This document shows, one piece after another, positions 33,687 to 44,546 of a stretch of DNA of 64,000 nt (positions within the stretch are counted from its first letter, which is position 1; each line of letters begins with the position of its first letter). Made by a program: the position numbers and the translations under genes. The stretch covers positions 1,984,001 through 2,048,000 of the forward strand of contig JAGYVD010000004.1 in the NCBI GenBank assembly GCA_021209875.1, read 5' to 3'. Under the pieces are notes generated by a model. That model had not been told where the DNA came from. It did no database searches and saw only the letters and a list, made by a program, of their open reading frames with translations. The DNA is from Rosellinia necatrix (Eukaryota; Ascomycota; Sordariomycetes; Xylariales; Xylariaceae).

Positions 33687-34956
33687 GCGCATACAGTGTC
33701 CCTTGGCGGGTCCTGGCTTATTTCCACGGTCTCGGGGCATGTAGTCATTCATGGGCGGCGTTCAGGTTTATCGGAATTAATGTATACCCAGGCGTCCGGT
33801 ATTGTGGTCATAGACTCCCCTCAGCCATACGAGTCGGATAGGATGGGTACCGTGTACATAATAAATACAAAAGTAATTGTTGGCATCCTCGGCGCGTGTT
33901 CTATTGAGAGTCTTAAGCCGACAACAGCAGGAAACATAATAAGAACACACTTGTAATACGTTTCAGATCTCAACAACAGATCGGGAACGTCTTACTACAC
34001 TACGTAGAAACGCCGCCACGCCCCAGATAAGGATCATTGCGGTTAGCCGAGTGCCTATCGAGAATTCCCCGTGGAACAAGCAACGGGGTTGAAGTAGTAG
34101 CAAACACCATTCACTCCGGCAAACACGTTCTGGGTTCTGGTTCGATAGGCGACGGCCATGTCATTTACATACCACACCCACGCGGTATTGTGGGCAAGTA
34201 GGACCCCCGTCCGAAACAGGGGCGGACTAATAGGAAAGTGATTTACATATGACGACACCGAAACATTTCCGGTGAAGCCCCGGACTCTAATTACTTACCC
34301 CTAAGGAGATTTTGGGTGCCGCAGCTGCCTACATCATTGGTCTATGGTTTAAGCAAATTCCGCGATTCCCTCGCATATAGGTACTCGAACGAGCCTCAGT
34401 CTGTGCCTTAGCCACGAAAGAATAGGACGATTGGCGCTCCATGAGATAACGTCTCGGGCATCTCATTCGTGCTGGGCGACGTAGATACAATTCTGCATGG
34501 TAATCCGCAAAGCTTGGATCACCTTTTGTATTCCTAACAAAACAATTGCTATGCGGCCTTGACCAATCACTCGGCTCTCCCCCGTTGAACCTCTTCCAAC
34601 AAAGAACAGGTCAGACCACATCTCGCCCTTGACACCTCAACGCAACCTTTGACACCCAAGCCCAACCTACAACGTCCCATTATCACCTTTGGCATGCCAG
34701 AATCTCCGAGCACCGGGGTTGATAAACTATAAATACCGAGGACAAAAAACCTGCTTTGCACTTGGAACTTTCATTCGAGATCCTTACTCTTCTCCTGCGT
34801 TCACATTATCACCCCCACTCTGTTCTACTCGACGTCGGCGGTCCCACGGTGCCTCTCCTGTAAGCAACCCGGCTACACCCTTTCCCGCCCAGTCAAACAA
34901 ACCCGAAGAGGAAGGGAAGGGAGGAAAGAAAAAGAAAAAAAAAAGGAAAAAAGACG
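33687..34956. other. Intergenic region and A-rich leader of the membrane microprotein
   Basis: No supported gene. The right end (34909-34950) is a GGAAAG/poly-A purine tract immediately before the ATG at 34957. A longer overlapping open frame here is Lys/Arg low-complexity and lacks support. Confidence 0.5.
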
Positions 34957-35121
34957 ATGGAGGACAGCCCGGAAACGAGAGTCCATCGCGACAGCAACTG
35001 GGTGCCGATGTACGTTATCCTAGTTCTGATACCAGTCGTGTTTGTCGCCGTGGCACTATTTTCGACAGGGCGAGACAGGCTGAGAAAGAAGAAAGAGAAA
35101 GAGCTCGATATCCCACGATAG
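34957..35121 (+). CDS. 54-residue single-pass membrane microprotein
   Basis: Unrecognised small ORF with a convincing protein design. It has a polar N-terminus (MEDSPETRVHRDSN), one strongly hydrophobic segment at residues 15-35 (WVPMYVILVLIPVVFVAVALF), then a basic stop-transfer tail (RDRLRKKKEKELDIPR). The positive side suggests the C-terminus faces the cytosol, or that the protein is tail-anchored with little after the membrane. It is preceded by an A-rich leader and the ATG context is aagacgATGg. I have no family for it. The amphipathic composition, the Trp-Val-Pro entry and the clear charge pattern argue against a chance ORF. The alternative is that a longer Lys/Arg-rich frame over the same DNA is used, which looks much less protein-like. 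Confidence 0.6.
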   Translation: MEDSPETRVHRDSNWVPMYVILVLIPVVFVAVALFSTGRDRLRKKKEKELDIPR

Positions 35122-36246
35122 CTCTAGCATCTCTCGTCTCTTTCCCTCGCTCCCCCTTTCTCCTCCTCCTCCCCCTCCTCCTCGTCCTATGCCTAGATTT
35201 TGCTTCTCGACCGCCGACCAGGTCCTAGCCGCACTCTTCGCGCCAAGGGAACGGGCCGCCGTGTTTTGGCTTTCCTTAAAGCAAAAAAAAAAAAAAAAGA
35301 GAGAAGGATAAGGGGGAAAGCATGGGGTAAGGGGAAATGGTTGTTGTTGTGTGTTTGATAAAACGTTTAATAATACAAAAAAAATTATTTAGAAAATAAG
35401 ATTTCTGTTATATATAATATTTGAATAGTCGTTGTCGTAGTAAAATCATTTGCGTTCATAACTTTTGTCCACTTCCAGCAGATGCCAACCCTAATTCATG
35501 TCTGCCAAGTTATGGCAAGAAGGCACCACCTAGAACTAAAGACAGACACGGTCGCAGCCGACTTCCATCTCCAATAAGGCCGGTATTTCTCGGGTCTGTC
35601 ACAAAATCAGTAGCAATGTCATGGGGTTCGTGGCAGAAACCCTCGCCTTGATTGGATGCTACATGTAACTTCAATTCTAGGAGACATAGGTTTGTACATA
35701 TGAAATATGTAGATAAAAGGCATCACAGTTTTACGACATCGAGTCATATCAGAGCTGGCAGTCCTGCATTCAGACACGAATATATCCTAGGCTAGTTAAA
35801 CCCCTTATGTAATCCCCTCTCTAGGGCAAAAAAAAGGCAGACAAAATAAAGACCGAGCCTGTAGAGAATGTTTATTGCCAAATGCGAACCGAAACGCCTA
35901 TTCCCAACACTCGAGTTACAAAAGGTGTTCTTCAGTGGGTTGCGCCACCGCCATGCGCATGACGATAATGAAACAAATATACACCAAGTAATTCCAAAGG
36001 GTATCGACATGGTGCTGAAAGGACCGGAATTCTGAGGGGGAGCGAAGCCAAGACCAACCATCCCGAGCGGGTCCGTTTGTATGCTTGGGTAGTTGTATCC
36101 GAACAGCATATTCCGGTTTCTTGGTCGGATGGCAGCATAGTAAACCGTTGGTATAGCCTAACCCCACGCCCCAGTGTCCTAGGCCCTTCCATACCACGAA
36201 AAAAAAAAAAAAGGATCAGAGAGACAAACGACCCCGCCACGGCTGT
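35122..36246. other. Convergent intergenic region
   Basis: 3' flanks of the microprotein gene (+) and the tail-anchored protein gene (-). It contains an A17 run at 35282-35299, an AT-rich segment at about 35360-35425, and a second A-run near 36202. No gene is supported. Confidence 0.5.
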
Positions 36247-36735
36247 TTACCGTCGATCGTCCTCGGGTTGCCATACACGCGCACCCAAAGATTTGCTGAT
36301 ACCAAAGCCCACACCCACGGCCACACCCACAACCGAGAGTACAATAGCAACCTTTACTATGATCTGGGTCCGTTTGCTAAGTCGAGCCAACCAGTGGCAT
36401 GATCGGTTTTTCCGCTTGGCAGCACGATCCTTCTCTCTCCAGTGAGCTTGGCCGGGCCACACGCTACTATCTGAGTCGAACCGTTCCCCACTCACGGAAG
36501 CTCCTCGAAGATGATCCGAGGACTGCACATGTTTCATACCCTCCAGGTCGGTACTAAACCCGCTAGTGGTATGTGCGGAAGTCGGCGTTGATAGTGCCGA
36601 GTGTCCGTAGCCATCGAATCTCTCATCTAATGTCTTTCCGTCGGTGGCAGGATTGCTCGATACCGTGGTGACCTCTTTCACGGAAAGGGTCAGTGGGGAG
36701 AGCTTAAGCGCCTCGTCATCGACAGGCGCAAACAT
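36247..36735 (-). CDS. Tail-anchored or single-pass membrane protein of unknown function (162 residues)
   Basis: Intronless. Residues 1-110 are polar and Ser/Thr-rich (MFAPVDDEALKLSPLTLSVK ...), followed by a basic patch (REKDRAAKRKNR) and one hydrophobic segment near the C-terminus (IIVKVAIVLSVVGVAVGVGF). The last 16 residues are short and charged (SKSLGARVWQPEDDRR). The basic side before the membrane segment puts the long N-terminal part in the cytosol. I do not recognise the family. The consistent layout and single clean frame support a real gene. Likely disordered with many phospho-acceptor residues. Confidence 0.7.
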   Translation of the reverse strand: MFAPVDDEALKLSPLTLSVKEVTTVSSNPATDGKTLDERFDGYGHSALSTPTSAHTTSGFSTDLEGMKHVQSSDHLRGASVSGERFDSDSSVWPGQAHWREKDRAAKRKNRSCHWLARLSKRTQIIVKVAIVLSVVGVAVGVGFGISKSLGARVWQPEDDRR

Positions 36736-37390
36736 GGCTAGACGGTTCGCAGCAACAAAAGCGGATAGCGGAGACGCGATAAAGGTAGTCCACGGTTGGA
36801 TCTAAGTAGATGCGCGACGTAAGAGATATGCGATTGGGAGAGCGGCCGCCTTTCTGAACCGTGAAACGAGAAATAGTGAAAGCTGGGGGAGTTGGTGTCA
36901 AGCCACGATAGAGCCAGGAAAGCAAAGCCTGCAAACCAGGAGAATCAGTATAGGAACTATTATGCGCAGGAGAGCCGGGCGTCGAGAGATAAGCCTAAGC
37001 CCTAGATCCCGAGCAGGGTACATATAGGAAGAAAAGAGGGAAGAGAGAGTAAGAAGAAAGGAGGAGGGAGAGAGGGGGAGGGAAGGGGAGTGTGAGGGCG
37101 AGGGGGGTGAGGATAAGGAAGGAGAGAGAAGCCCAGCACGCCAGAACTTGAAGCCACTCCCTAAGATGGTTTGACCTGAGAAGCCGCGGACGTTGGGGGA
37201 CGGTGCAATGGCATAGGAACTCTCTACCACGAACAAGAAGCCAAGAAAACCTGGAGCAGGTGCGAACCTACTGTGGCTTATTCTCCGTCGCTGAGAATAG
37301 GTGAAGGTTCTTTGATAGGGCGAGGGCGTTTCGAGAATGCAATGATGCCCGTTGACGACAGCCAAAGCAATCAATGAAAGAGCCGTGCAG

Positions 37391-37461
37391 GTAGGTAGGT
37401 GGGTAAGTAGGTAGGCGGGTAGGTAGGTAGGTAGGTAGGTAGGTAGGTAGGTAGGTAGGTA
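37391..37461. repeat. (GTAG)n tetranucleotide array
   Basis: About 17 units of GTAG with a few GGGT/AAGT variants, the longest TAGG-type tract in the window. Its minus-strand translation is a Leu-Pro-Thr-Tyr run. Confidence 0.95.
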
Positions 37462-37794
37462 ACACGATCAAGTACCGGTTAGTTAACTCTTGGTGGTTGT
37501 CGGACGTAGTGGTATGCGATGACGGCCTCTTCTCCTAGCCTAGGTATGAGCTATGCCCAAGAGCTACATCAGCCAGTGAGTAGACGAGCGAAAAGAAAAG
37601 GCGCAAACGGGGCAGCATGACGACGACATGGAGGTAGGTATGTATTCAGACAGTGTCGACTAAATATAGCTGCATGATCGGACACCTCAAAGGTACGAGC
37701 AAACTCACCCACGTGGAAACGGCGATCCGGACGCGATAAGAGCAGCGAGGCCCCCCCTCCCGAGTCGAGTCGAGTCGAGTCGTGTAAATGCGGT

Positions 37795-37871
37795 TCCAAT
37801 GCAATCCCAATGTAATCCCAATGCAATCCCAATGCAATCCTAATGCGGTCCCAATACGGTTCCAATGCGAT
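37795..37871. repeat. 11-bp minisatellite (cccaatgcaat)
   Basis: Seven consecutive 11-bp units with the consensus cccaatgcaat; the last three diverge to cctaatgcggt, cccaatacggt and tccaatgcgat. An adjoining GAGTC pentamer tract lies just upstream. Confidence 0.9.
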
Positions 37872-40800
37872 TACGAGCGCGTCAAGTGTATACACGCCGA
37901 GCTTCGCCACGGGGCATCGTCCACGGCTGCGGGAAACCGTCAAGGCAGGTTGGATATCTGGGCAGAGGGCGAGCAAGCATGAGAGAGCGGGAGGCGAGAA
38001 GCTGGTTCCAGGCACATCGTACGTCTTGAATATTTAGCCAAGACCAGCCGAGTCAGAAGCCAAGGCACCAGAAACGGCAAGATCCTGTCGCCACTAGCGC
38101 ACGCCAACCTCCGCCGAGCTGGGATACCTGGAGCTTAGCTGGCTTGGCAGCCCGTGCTGGTTCAAGGGTTCTGCTAGCGTGCCTTGGGTGCCAGCAGGGG
38201 TCGTAGCCATGGTGGATAATGCTAGGGGAATCCAGCCCCTCTCCGATATTGAAGCAATCAGAGCGCACAGCCTTGGTGGGGCCTCGCCGAAAACGGCAAT
38301 GCCCCTAAAAGTGACCGACCCCTATTAAGTAAGTCACCAAGGTATTTTAGAGGTACAGTGCCCGCCGCGACCTTTGGCCTCCGTCGCTAGACACATCCTC
38401 CGGCAGCAATATCATCAGACTACATCTGCTCAGTGTTCTAAACATCCGATGAGAAAGAGGCAGCAGGCACTCTGCAGACTGTTAGATGTAGTGCACACCG
38501 CACATACCAAAGCACCCCATCCCAAGGCCGTCCGTGAGACAATCTCCGCAGCCGTCCGTAACCCTCTTTATCAAACGACGACGATGCGGGCGTCCTCGAA
38601 TCAAGGCACGCCCAACTAACCGGTTTTCTATCGACACAGTGTCATAGGTCCTTATTGTCACATCATGTCGCATCACACTTAATTACCGTAGCACACATCT
38701 CGTCTCACACACCTAGTGTACGTAAGGCATCCGATACGATCCGTTAAATTTACCTGCCTTTGATACAGTACTCGGCGTCGCTTCTTCTCCACCCCACGTC
38801 AAAATATTAAAGCGATCCATGGAACAGGTAGTTGCTCTCATTAATGTGTTTACTGTAGTGTAGAGGGATTGTAGGCAAATGCAGTAGGCAAATACAGTAG
38901 GCAAATAGTACAATGCAGTGCAGATGATGTATCCCTAAGTTCATCCCACGGATTGTGCAGCTTGTCATAAAGACCGCCTATCGATCATCATTGGTTGACT
39001 CCTACACTACCTTTCAGAATTAACCCAACTATAACTCAAACAAACAGTAGTTATATCACAGACGATCATAGTTCTGCAAAACTTTCGGGGTCCCGTGTGC
39101 TCTCCCATAGACAAGCTGGAGAGCACCGGATTGTCCATCAAAAAGCAAACAAAGTGGCAAGCTAATTAAATATTGGAAGTGACACAGGCAGGGCCCTTTC
39201 CACCAGATGGATTGGATAAGGACTATGCAATCTTGCCTCATTACTTACCTACCCTTAGGAGAATACAGAATACTAAAAAGAGGGGGAAAAAACAAACAAG
39301 CAAAAAATTGGTTGCTTCTCTTTGATTACATGTGTCATCCTTAGTGCAGGGGCCATGCTACTGCAATGAAGTTAGTACTTGCATGACGGTTCGAACTGGG
39401 GGGTTTTACTCACATCTTCTCTGTATCGTTTCAAATTGACCAAATGCCCGAAGGCAAAGAACCAAAGGCTAATGGAATATATATGTAGCATACCTGGGCA
39501 GGTAGCACAGTGTGTGGCTTTGCTAGCCATACGTGGCTCGGCCAATTTACTATCAAGTGCCCAGGTAGGTACGTACCACGCCTGCTACCTTGATGATAAC
39601 GAATATCTACCCAGATAGTAAGTAGGTAGGTAGGTAGTTCATAATTCGGTGTTATATGTGACTTGTTCAAAACATCTATATTGTTCTTAGATGCGGTGAC
39701 CCTGATTGTTTAGAAGCAGACGACTATAACAGCGAAGCAGCACGGGGAATACTAACCACTCTATCTCTGTGTCCATGACCAAGCCTGCTGGGTACAGTTA
39801 TGGGCAGCATCCTTCTCGTCTCAGCTGGCCGCTCGATCTCCCTGATTCCGGTTACCCGTTTCCCGTAATGGATCACTAGCACGAATGTATCACGGAGTAG
39901 GTAAATCCATCCACATACCTATCCCGGTATCCTCCTGTCGTACTCCGGCATCCGCCGGCGCGCCTCTCAGAGCTAGCAGCCATTATTCCATCTCTGGATC
40001 CCGACTATCCAAATGCTAACTGTGCATATCTTAGCAAATAATCATGATCCCCAACGTGCACGTCACAATGGTAGGTAGGGCAAATCAATAAGCCGTTAGG
40101 AGGGGTAGTGAGCCACTGTACCAAGGATCGATCGCTTCGGCACCATCACCTCGCTTGGCGTGCGACTGGGGGGCGCAAATTGATACTACACGGTAGTGTT
40201 GCCCCGAGAGCGTTGAGACTCCAGAGATACTAGAACTATGGCACCATAGAGAATTGAAACAAGGCACTGTCGTCGTCGACCTCGCCAGACCGTAGTAGAA
40301 TCAGGCCATGTGGTGATGCAGGCTTGGGGCTGTGAAGGCTAGCGACAGCCGCGCAGGATCAAGCTTGAGGTCGGGTCCAGATTGTCAGTCGGCTGGCAAT
40401 GCTACGCATGCACGTGGACTTCAATCTATACCCAGGTGGGTGTGGCTAGCTCTTGGGCACGACCTATAATAATAGCAACCATATATGCAAACAGATTGGG
40501 ACCTTACTGAAGTGCTGATCCTCGTCACCAAATTCATCCAACTGCATACACTACATAGCGGAGGTGAAGCAACCTGCCAGCAGCCCGCCGTGCGAGCACT
40601 TAGATCGAGGTACTACCCGGCCTTAATCTTCAGTCAATTTGAGAACAAATGTCTCTCTTCCTTATACCTATACATATATATATCTATATACATAACCTCT
40701 ACCATCCACGAGGTATTATGATATTACAGCGCCATAGCAAGAATGACTTCGAAATATTGTGACGGATTAACACGCACAGTCACGTCAGATATAGCCCCTA

Positions 40801-41685
40801 CGTACATACATCCAGGAGCAGAGCATCGCCATGGTTGTACTTAATATATCTAGGCAATCATTGTCATGCCGGCTAACTATCTACGTAGGTAGGTAAGACG
40901 TCAGTGCCAGTGTACATATCAACCAGCACAAGCACATGCACTACAGAAGATTGCAAATCGGTCCTCAGATCTCTCTTTTTCTTCGGGCAAATACTTGTAA
41001 TTACAATCTTGGGATTTTGTCTGACTGCAGATAGCCGGATCCCAAGAAGGTCTTTTGTATCCATGCTTTATTTATAATAGCTAATGATACAACATTATTC
41101 TTCTGTGGCCATAGATACCGCGAATAGAAGTTGATATCCGTATTCCGTTGCCCAGAGCGGCCGGCCCCCTTCAAGAATGCCATCCATCTGTAACAAGCCC
41201 GCCGAGTAATCCGACAAGGACACAAGATACCTATCGCGGGTAGGTGCCTATCGTCGTAGACAATCGGCGACAAGGTGCGGCGGTCAAGGCGGGGTGTGTG
41301 ATCGTGTAACGTGTGCGTGTAGACAGGTACTACGTACTTACGCAGAAATTGAGATGTTGGCACAGGGTAATCGCAGCTTGTTTCTGATTGCTTGAGACGT
41401 CGCTTCCGTGATATGTAAACTGAGAAGGAGCAAATGCATAGGTACCTGCTCCCTCCTATAACTCATAATCCGCAACCACGACTTCCAAATCTAGTACTAA
41501 TACTTCTAAGGTTGTCCTCACCATTTAAACCATTTAAACCCTGCAGCCCCTCGTCTATCAAAGAGCGTCGGGTCGCACCATCCATTACCTATACTTCATC
41601 TCGCAGAGGCCGGATACCTACAGCCTTAGAATCACCATCCACTCTTCTACACAACCACCCTATCATTCATTAAAAACCATTCATC

Positions 41686-42240
41686 ATGAAACTCACTAAA
41701 CTATTCGCCGGAATGAACATTATCAACATAACCATACTCACAGCCACGGCGGTTTTCGGGACACTGGGTCTTGCGTCCCCTAATTCTGGCCAGGCCGGTG
41801 GTGCCATGCTCATCCCTCGCATTCTAGAGAAGAGAGACGCCTATACTTGCTACGGGGTACAGTTTCGATTTTCTACATACTATGCCTGGTGCACTCCTGG
41901 CACGATAAAACTGACTTGCTAATAGGAGGATGCAAACGTTACCGACTGCCAGGCAGCACTCGACCAGCTCCATCAGTTAGGGGATCAAAACTTCGAGGTC
42001 TACTCGGGCATATGCCTCAACTGGTCACAAGACACCTGCAACGTACGCTTCTGTGCCCAGCCCTACGTCTCAAAGGCTGTCAACCGAACAGCATCGTGGA
42101 TTTATCATTGGGCGAACAATACCCTCATGGGCTGTGTGCATGGGGGCCAATATTCGGTTATGGGCGACTCTGCTGATCTTAACGGCGACGGGGGGACATA
42201 CCGTGTACACCTCGAGCACATGACACCAAGGCATGGTTGA
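41686..42240 (+). CDS. Small secreted six-cysteine protein 1 (effector-like)
   Basis: Two exons (41686-41856 and 41926-42240) give 161 residues. The N-terminal region is hydrophobic (a signal peptide, residues about 8-30), followed by a short pro-segment ending in LEKR at 47-50, a Kex2-type site directly before DAY. The mature part has exactly six cysteines at 55, 65, 87, 95, 100 and 127, consistent with three disulfides, and at least two NxT/NxS sequons. The intron is phase 0 and falls between Cys1 and Cys2. Cysteine spacing, Kex2 position and intron position match the neighbouring gene at 43869, so the two are paralogues. The function is unknown. Small size, secretion and disulfides suit an apoplastic effector or an antimicrobial protein, which is inference only. 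Confidence 0.82.
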
Positions 42241-43868
42241 TGCTTCTATATCTTGATATCGTCATGCGATTGACAAACTGGGCACAATTGTTATATCAAG
42301 ACTGTAGAGACCCACAATGTTTTAGGGCAGATAACGGCAGTATAGAGGATTTTACAGTAGCTTCGCATCGCCTAGATTTATTGTCTAATATGCTGTTGTC
42401 CTTCACACAATATGTCAACAAGGCCTTACCCAGTGTGGAGAGGACATACTTAGAGGTGTAACTACACCGTCGAGATTATACAGACAAAGGCCTAGGGCAC
42501 ACGTAACAGCCTACCTATCTATCCAAAATCTGACCGGAATACATTATACTACATTGCAATTAATACCACCGTTGAGAGAGCATCCATCATAGTCCCAGAA
42601 TTGCAACTAAGCACCCTCTAGGACATTCGTATAAGCCGCGAAATATCTTGCAGTCATTCAGACATGATCATACTAAGGTAGAAGTTGAATAAATGAATTG
42701 GCCGCGTGTTTCAAGAGATCCGTCTGACCAGCTAGCTCTTTCCCAGGAGTGCAAGTTAGCCATTATCCCTTTAGTCAAAACTAGAGAGATAACGCGTGAT
42801 GTTCGCCTGAGCTGTTGTATTGTTGCTTGCTTTGCTTTGCTTTGTATGCGGCATCTAATACCCCGAACTTCTCCCGCATAGTTTGAAGGCGATACTTCAT
42901 GTTACTTTCATCATTTATTTCTTGTTCCATGTCCACTTGCCTTTGTCCTGGGGAGAATTCAAGGCTTGTGGAGCTTAATTGAGAGAAATTGCGCTTTTCT
43001 CGTTTATAGGCATTATATGCTGGCTCAAGCCGCTCCAGGCTTTCAGCTTTGAACCACTTTCAGACATTGAGTTGAACCATATCTTCTAGGGGAAAGATGG
43101 GTGAGATAGTGGGCAAGAAGGGGTGTAGAGCTTGATCGTGATGAGTGGTCGAGTGGAGCAACCTCTCATCTATGAATATTGTTATCTGGATCTGTAGAAA
43201 AAGTAGCACACCCTAGGTAGTAAAATTCGTGTATTCCGTTTCTTTTAATACCGTATTTTGGTTGGTCAATACACCAATGGTAAATCGGAAGCCCGACGGC
43301 TTCTTAAAGAAGGCCGCACCACCGCACCACCCTTTGCGCCTATAATCGTAATATATGGGTATGTACAAACCTTTTGTATGACGTGAAATAGGTTATACTA
43401 CCTTAGGTGAAGTACTACTCCGGCAATTACGGTGCCTGCCTCTTGTAGGCGTGAGAAAGAAGTCACAACTGGCGAACCAAAGTTACACTTTATTACTGGA
43501 AGTTGTCGCACTAAAAGCAAACGCTCCTTCCTGTGTCCTTCTTATTTCTACCCTTTGTGAATATGCTCACCTAGAACTAACCTACCTACCCAACTCTTCA
43601 CGCTAGGATTCCGGTTTCCACTAGGCAGCCAACCGCCTACAGTTTACCTCAAGCCCCCCCAATCCCCCCAACCTACCAGACAGCTCCGCCATCACCAACT
43701 TGCCTTGCGCGGCACTTTTTCTTCCCTTGGTTACACCTTGATTTCCAGGCAGTCGTAGTTACCCTACACGTTATCAGTTCGACTCAAGGACTCGCGGCCT
43801 AAACTCAGTTTGAGAGAGGCAGTCCAATCCAATTTACAGCTATCTCAAGCCGCGACTGAGAAATCGCA
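42241..43868. other. Region between the two secreted-protein genes
   Basis: About 1.6 kb with no supported gene. The last 200 bp before 43869 is C/T-rich and is likely the promoter and leader of the second gene. Confidence 0.5.
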
Positions 43869-44546
43869 ATGCACACTAAAATTCTCGGAGCTATCACTGT
43901 CTGCCTTGCTGGCATCCTCGGCATTGTGTCGGCGACTGTCGGTGACCTTACCGTTGGCAGTGCCATCTTGCCTATCTACGGTGCTCATGGTCATCATCAC
44001 ACGTCCTTCACGAAGCGTGATGCCCAGCGCCAAGGAACGAACTTCCCCCAGCCTCCCAATGGACCGGTCTTTCGTTGCCACGACCCCCACCCTGAGATAT
44101 TTGTGAGTGATCTCCCCTATAACACTGGTACTATCCATTGGCCGTATGCTATCCTCTAGGCGGACAATTCAGGCTTGTTTTTGTAGACCGTAACAATGTT
44201 TACACAACCATGGATCCTTGCACCTCGGCATTCAGTCTTGGCTAATACGCTCATCTCTGTTATCTAGGGCCCGGCACCTCCCGTTGAAGACTGCGATGAC
44301 GTGATCAAGCAATTCGCCGCTCTTACAACTGACATCGATGTCAAACTTGTCGAAGGCTGCTACCAGATCATGTCCGGTAATTGTACCGGTATGGTCTGCC
44401 CTCAGCGCCTGGGCGAGAGCACTGTCTCTGGCGCCGTTGCTGCTCAGTACATGTCGTCGCCCTTACGTGATGAGTGCATTGCCAAAGGGCAGCGAGGGTG
44501 GTGGATGGATGGTCAAGGTTTGGGTATTGGAGTGTACTTGACTTAG
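43869..44546 (+). CDS. Small secreted six-cysteine protein 2 (paralogue)
   Basis: Two exons (43869-44102 and 44268-44546, intron GTGAGT...TCTAG) give 170 residues. The signal peptide is MHTKILGAITVCLAGILGIV. The pro-segment has a HGHHHT stretch and ends in TKR at residues 48-50, directly before DAQ, the same register as gene 1. Mature cysteines are at 70, 87, 109, 117, 122 and 148. From the second cysteine on, the spacing is x21, x7, x4, x25, against x21, x7, x4, x26 in gene 1. A DC motif at the second cysteine, G-x-C (or GC) near the third, and GQ four residues after the last cysteine are shared. Sequence identity is otherwise low, so the duplication is old or fast-evolving. Function unknown. 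Confidence 0.85.

Larger units (their letters stand above)
36736..41685. other. Gene-poor stretch of about 5 kb
   Basis: No gene is supported. Features seen: a GA-rich purine tract at 37025-37130, a TAGG array at 37391-37461, a GAGTC pentanucleotide tract at about 37761-37782, an 11-bp minisatellite at 37795-37871, short TAGG tracts at 39621-39641 and 40885-40896, and an AT-rich microsatellite at 40672-40692. Open frames are below 125 codons and lack motifs. Confidence 0.55.
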
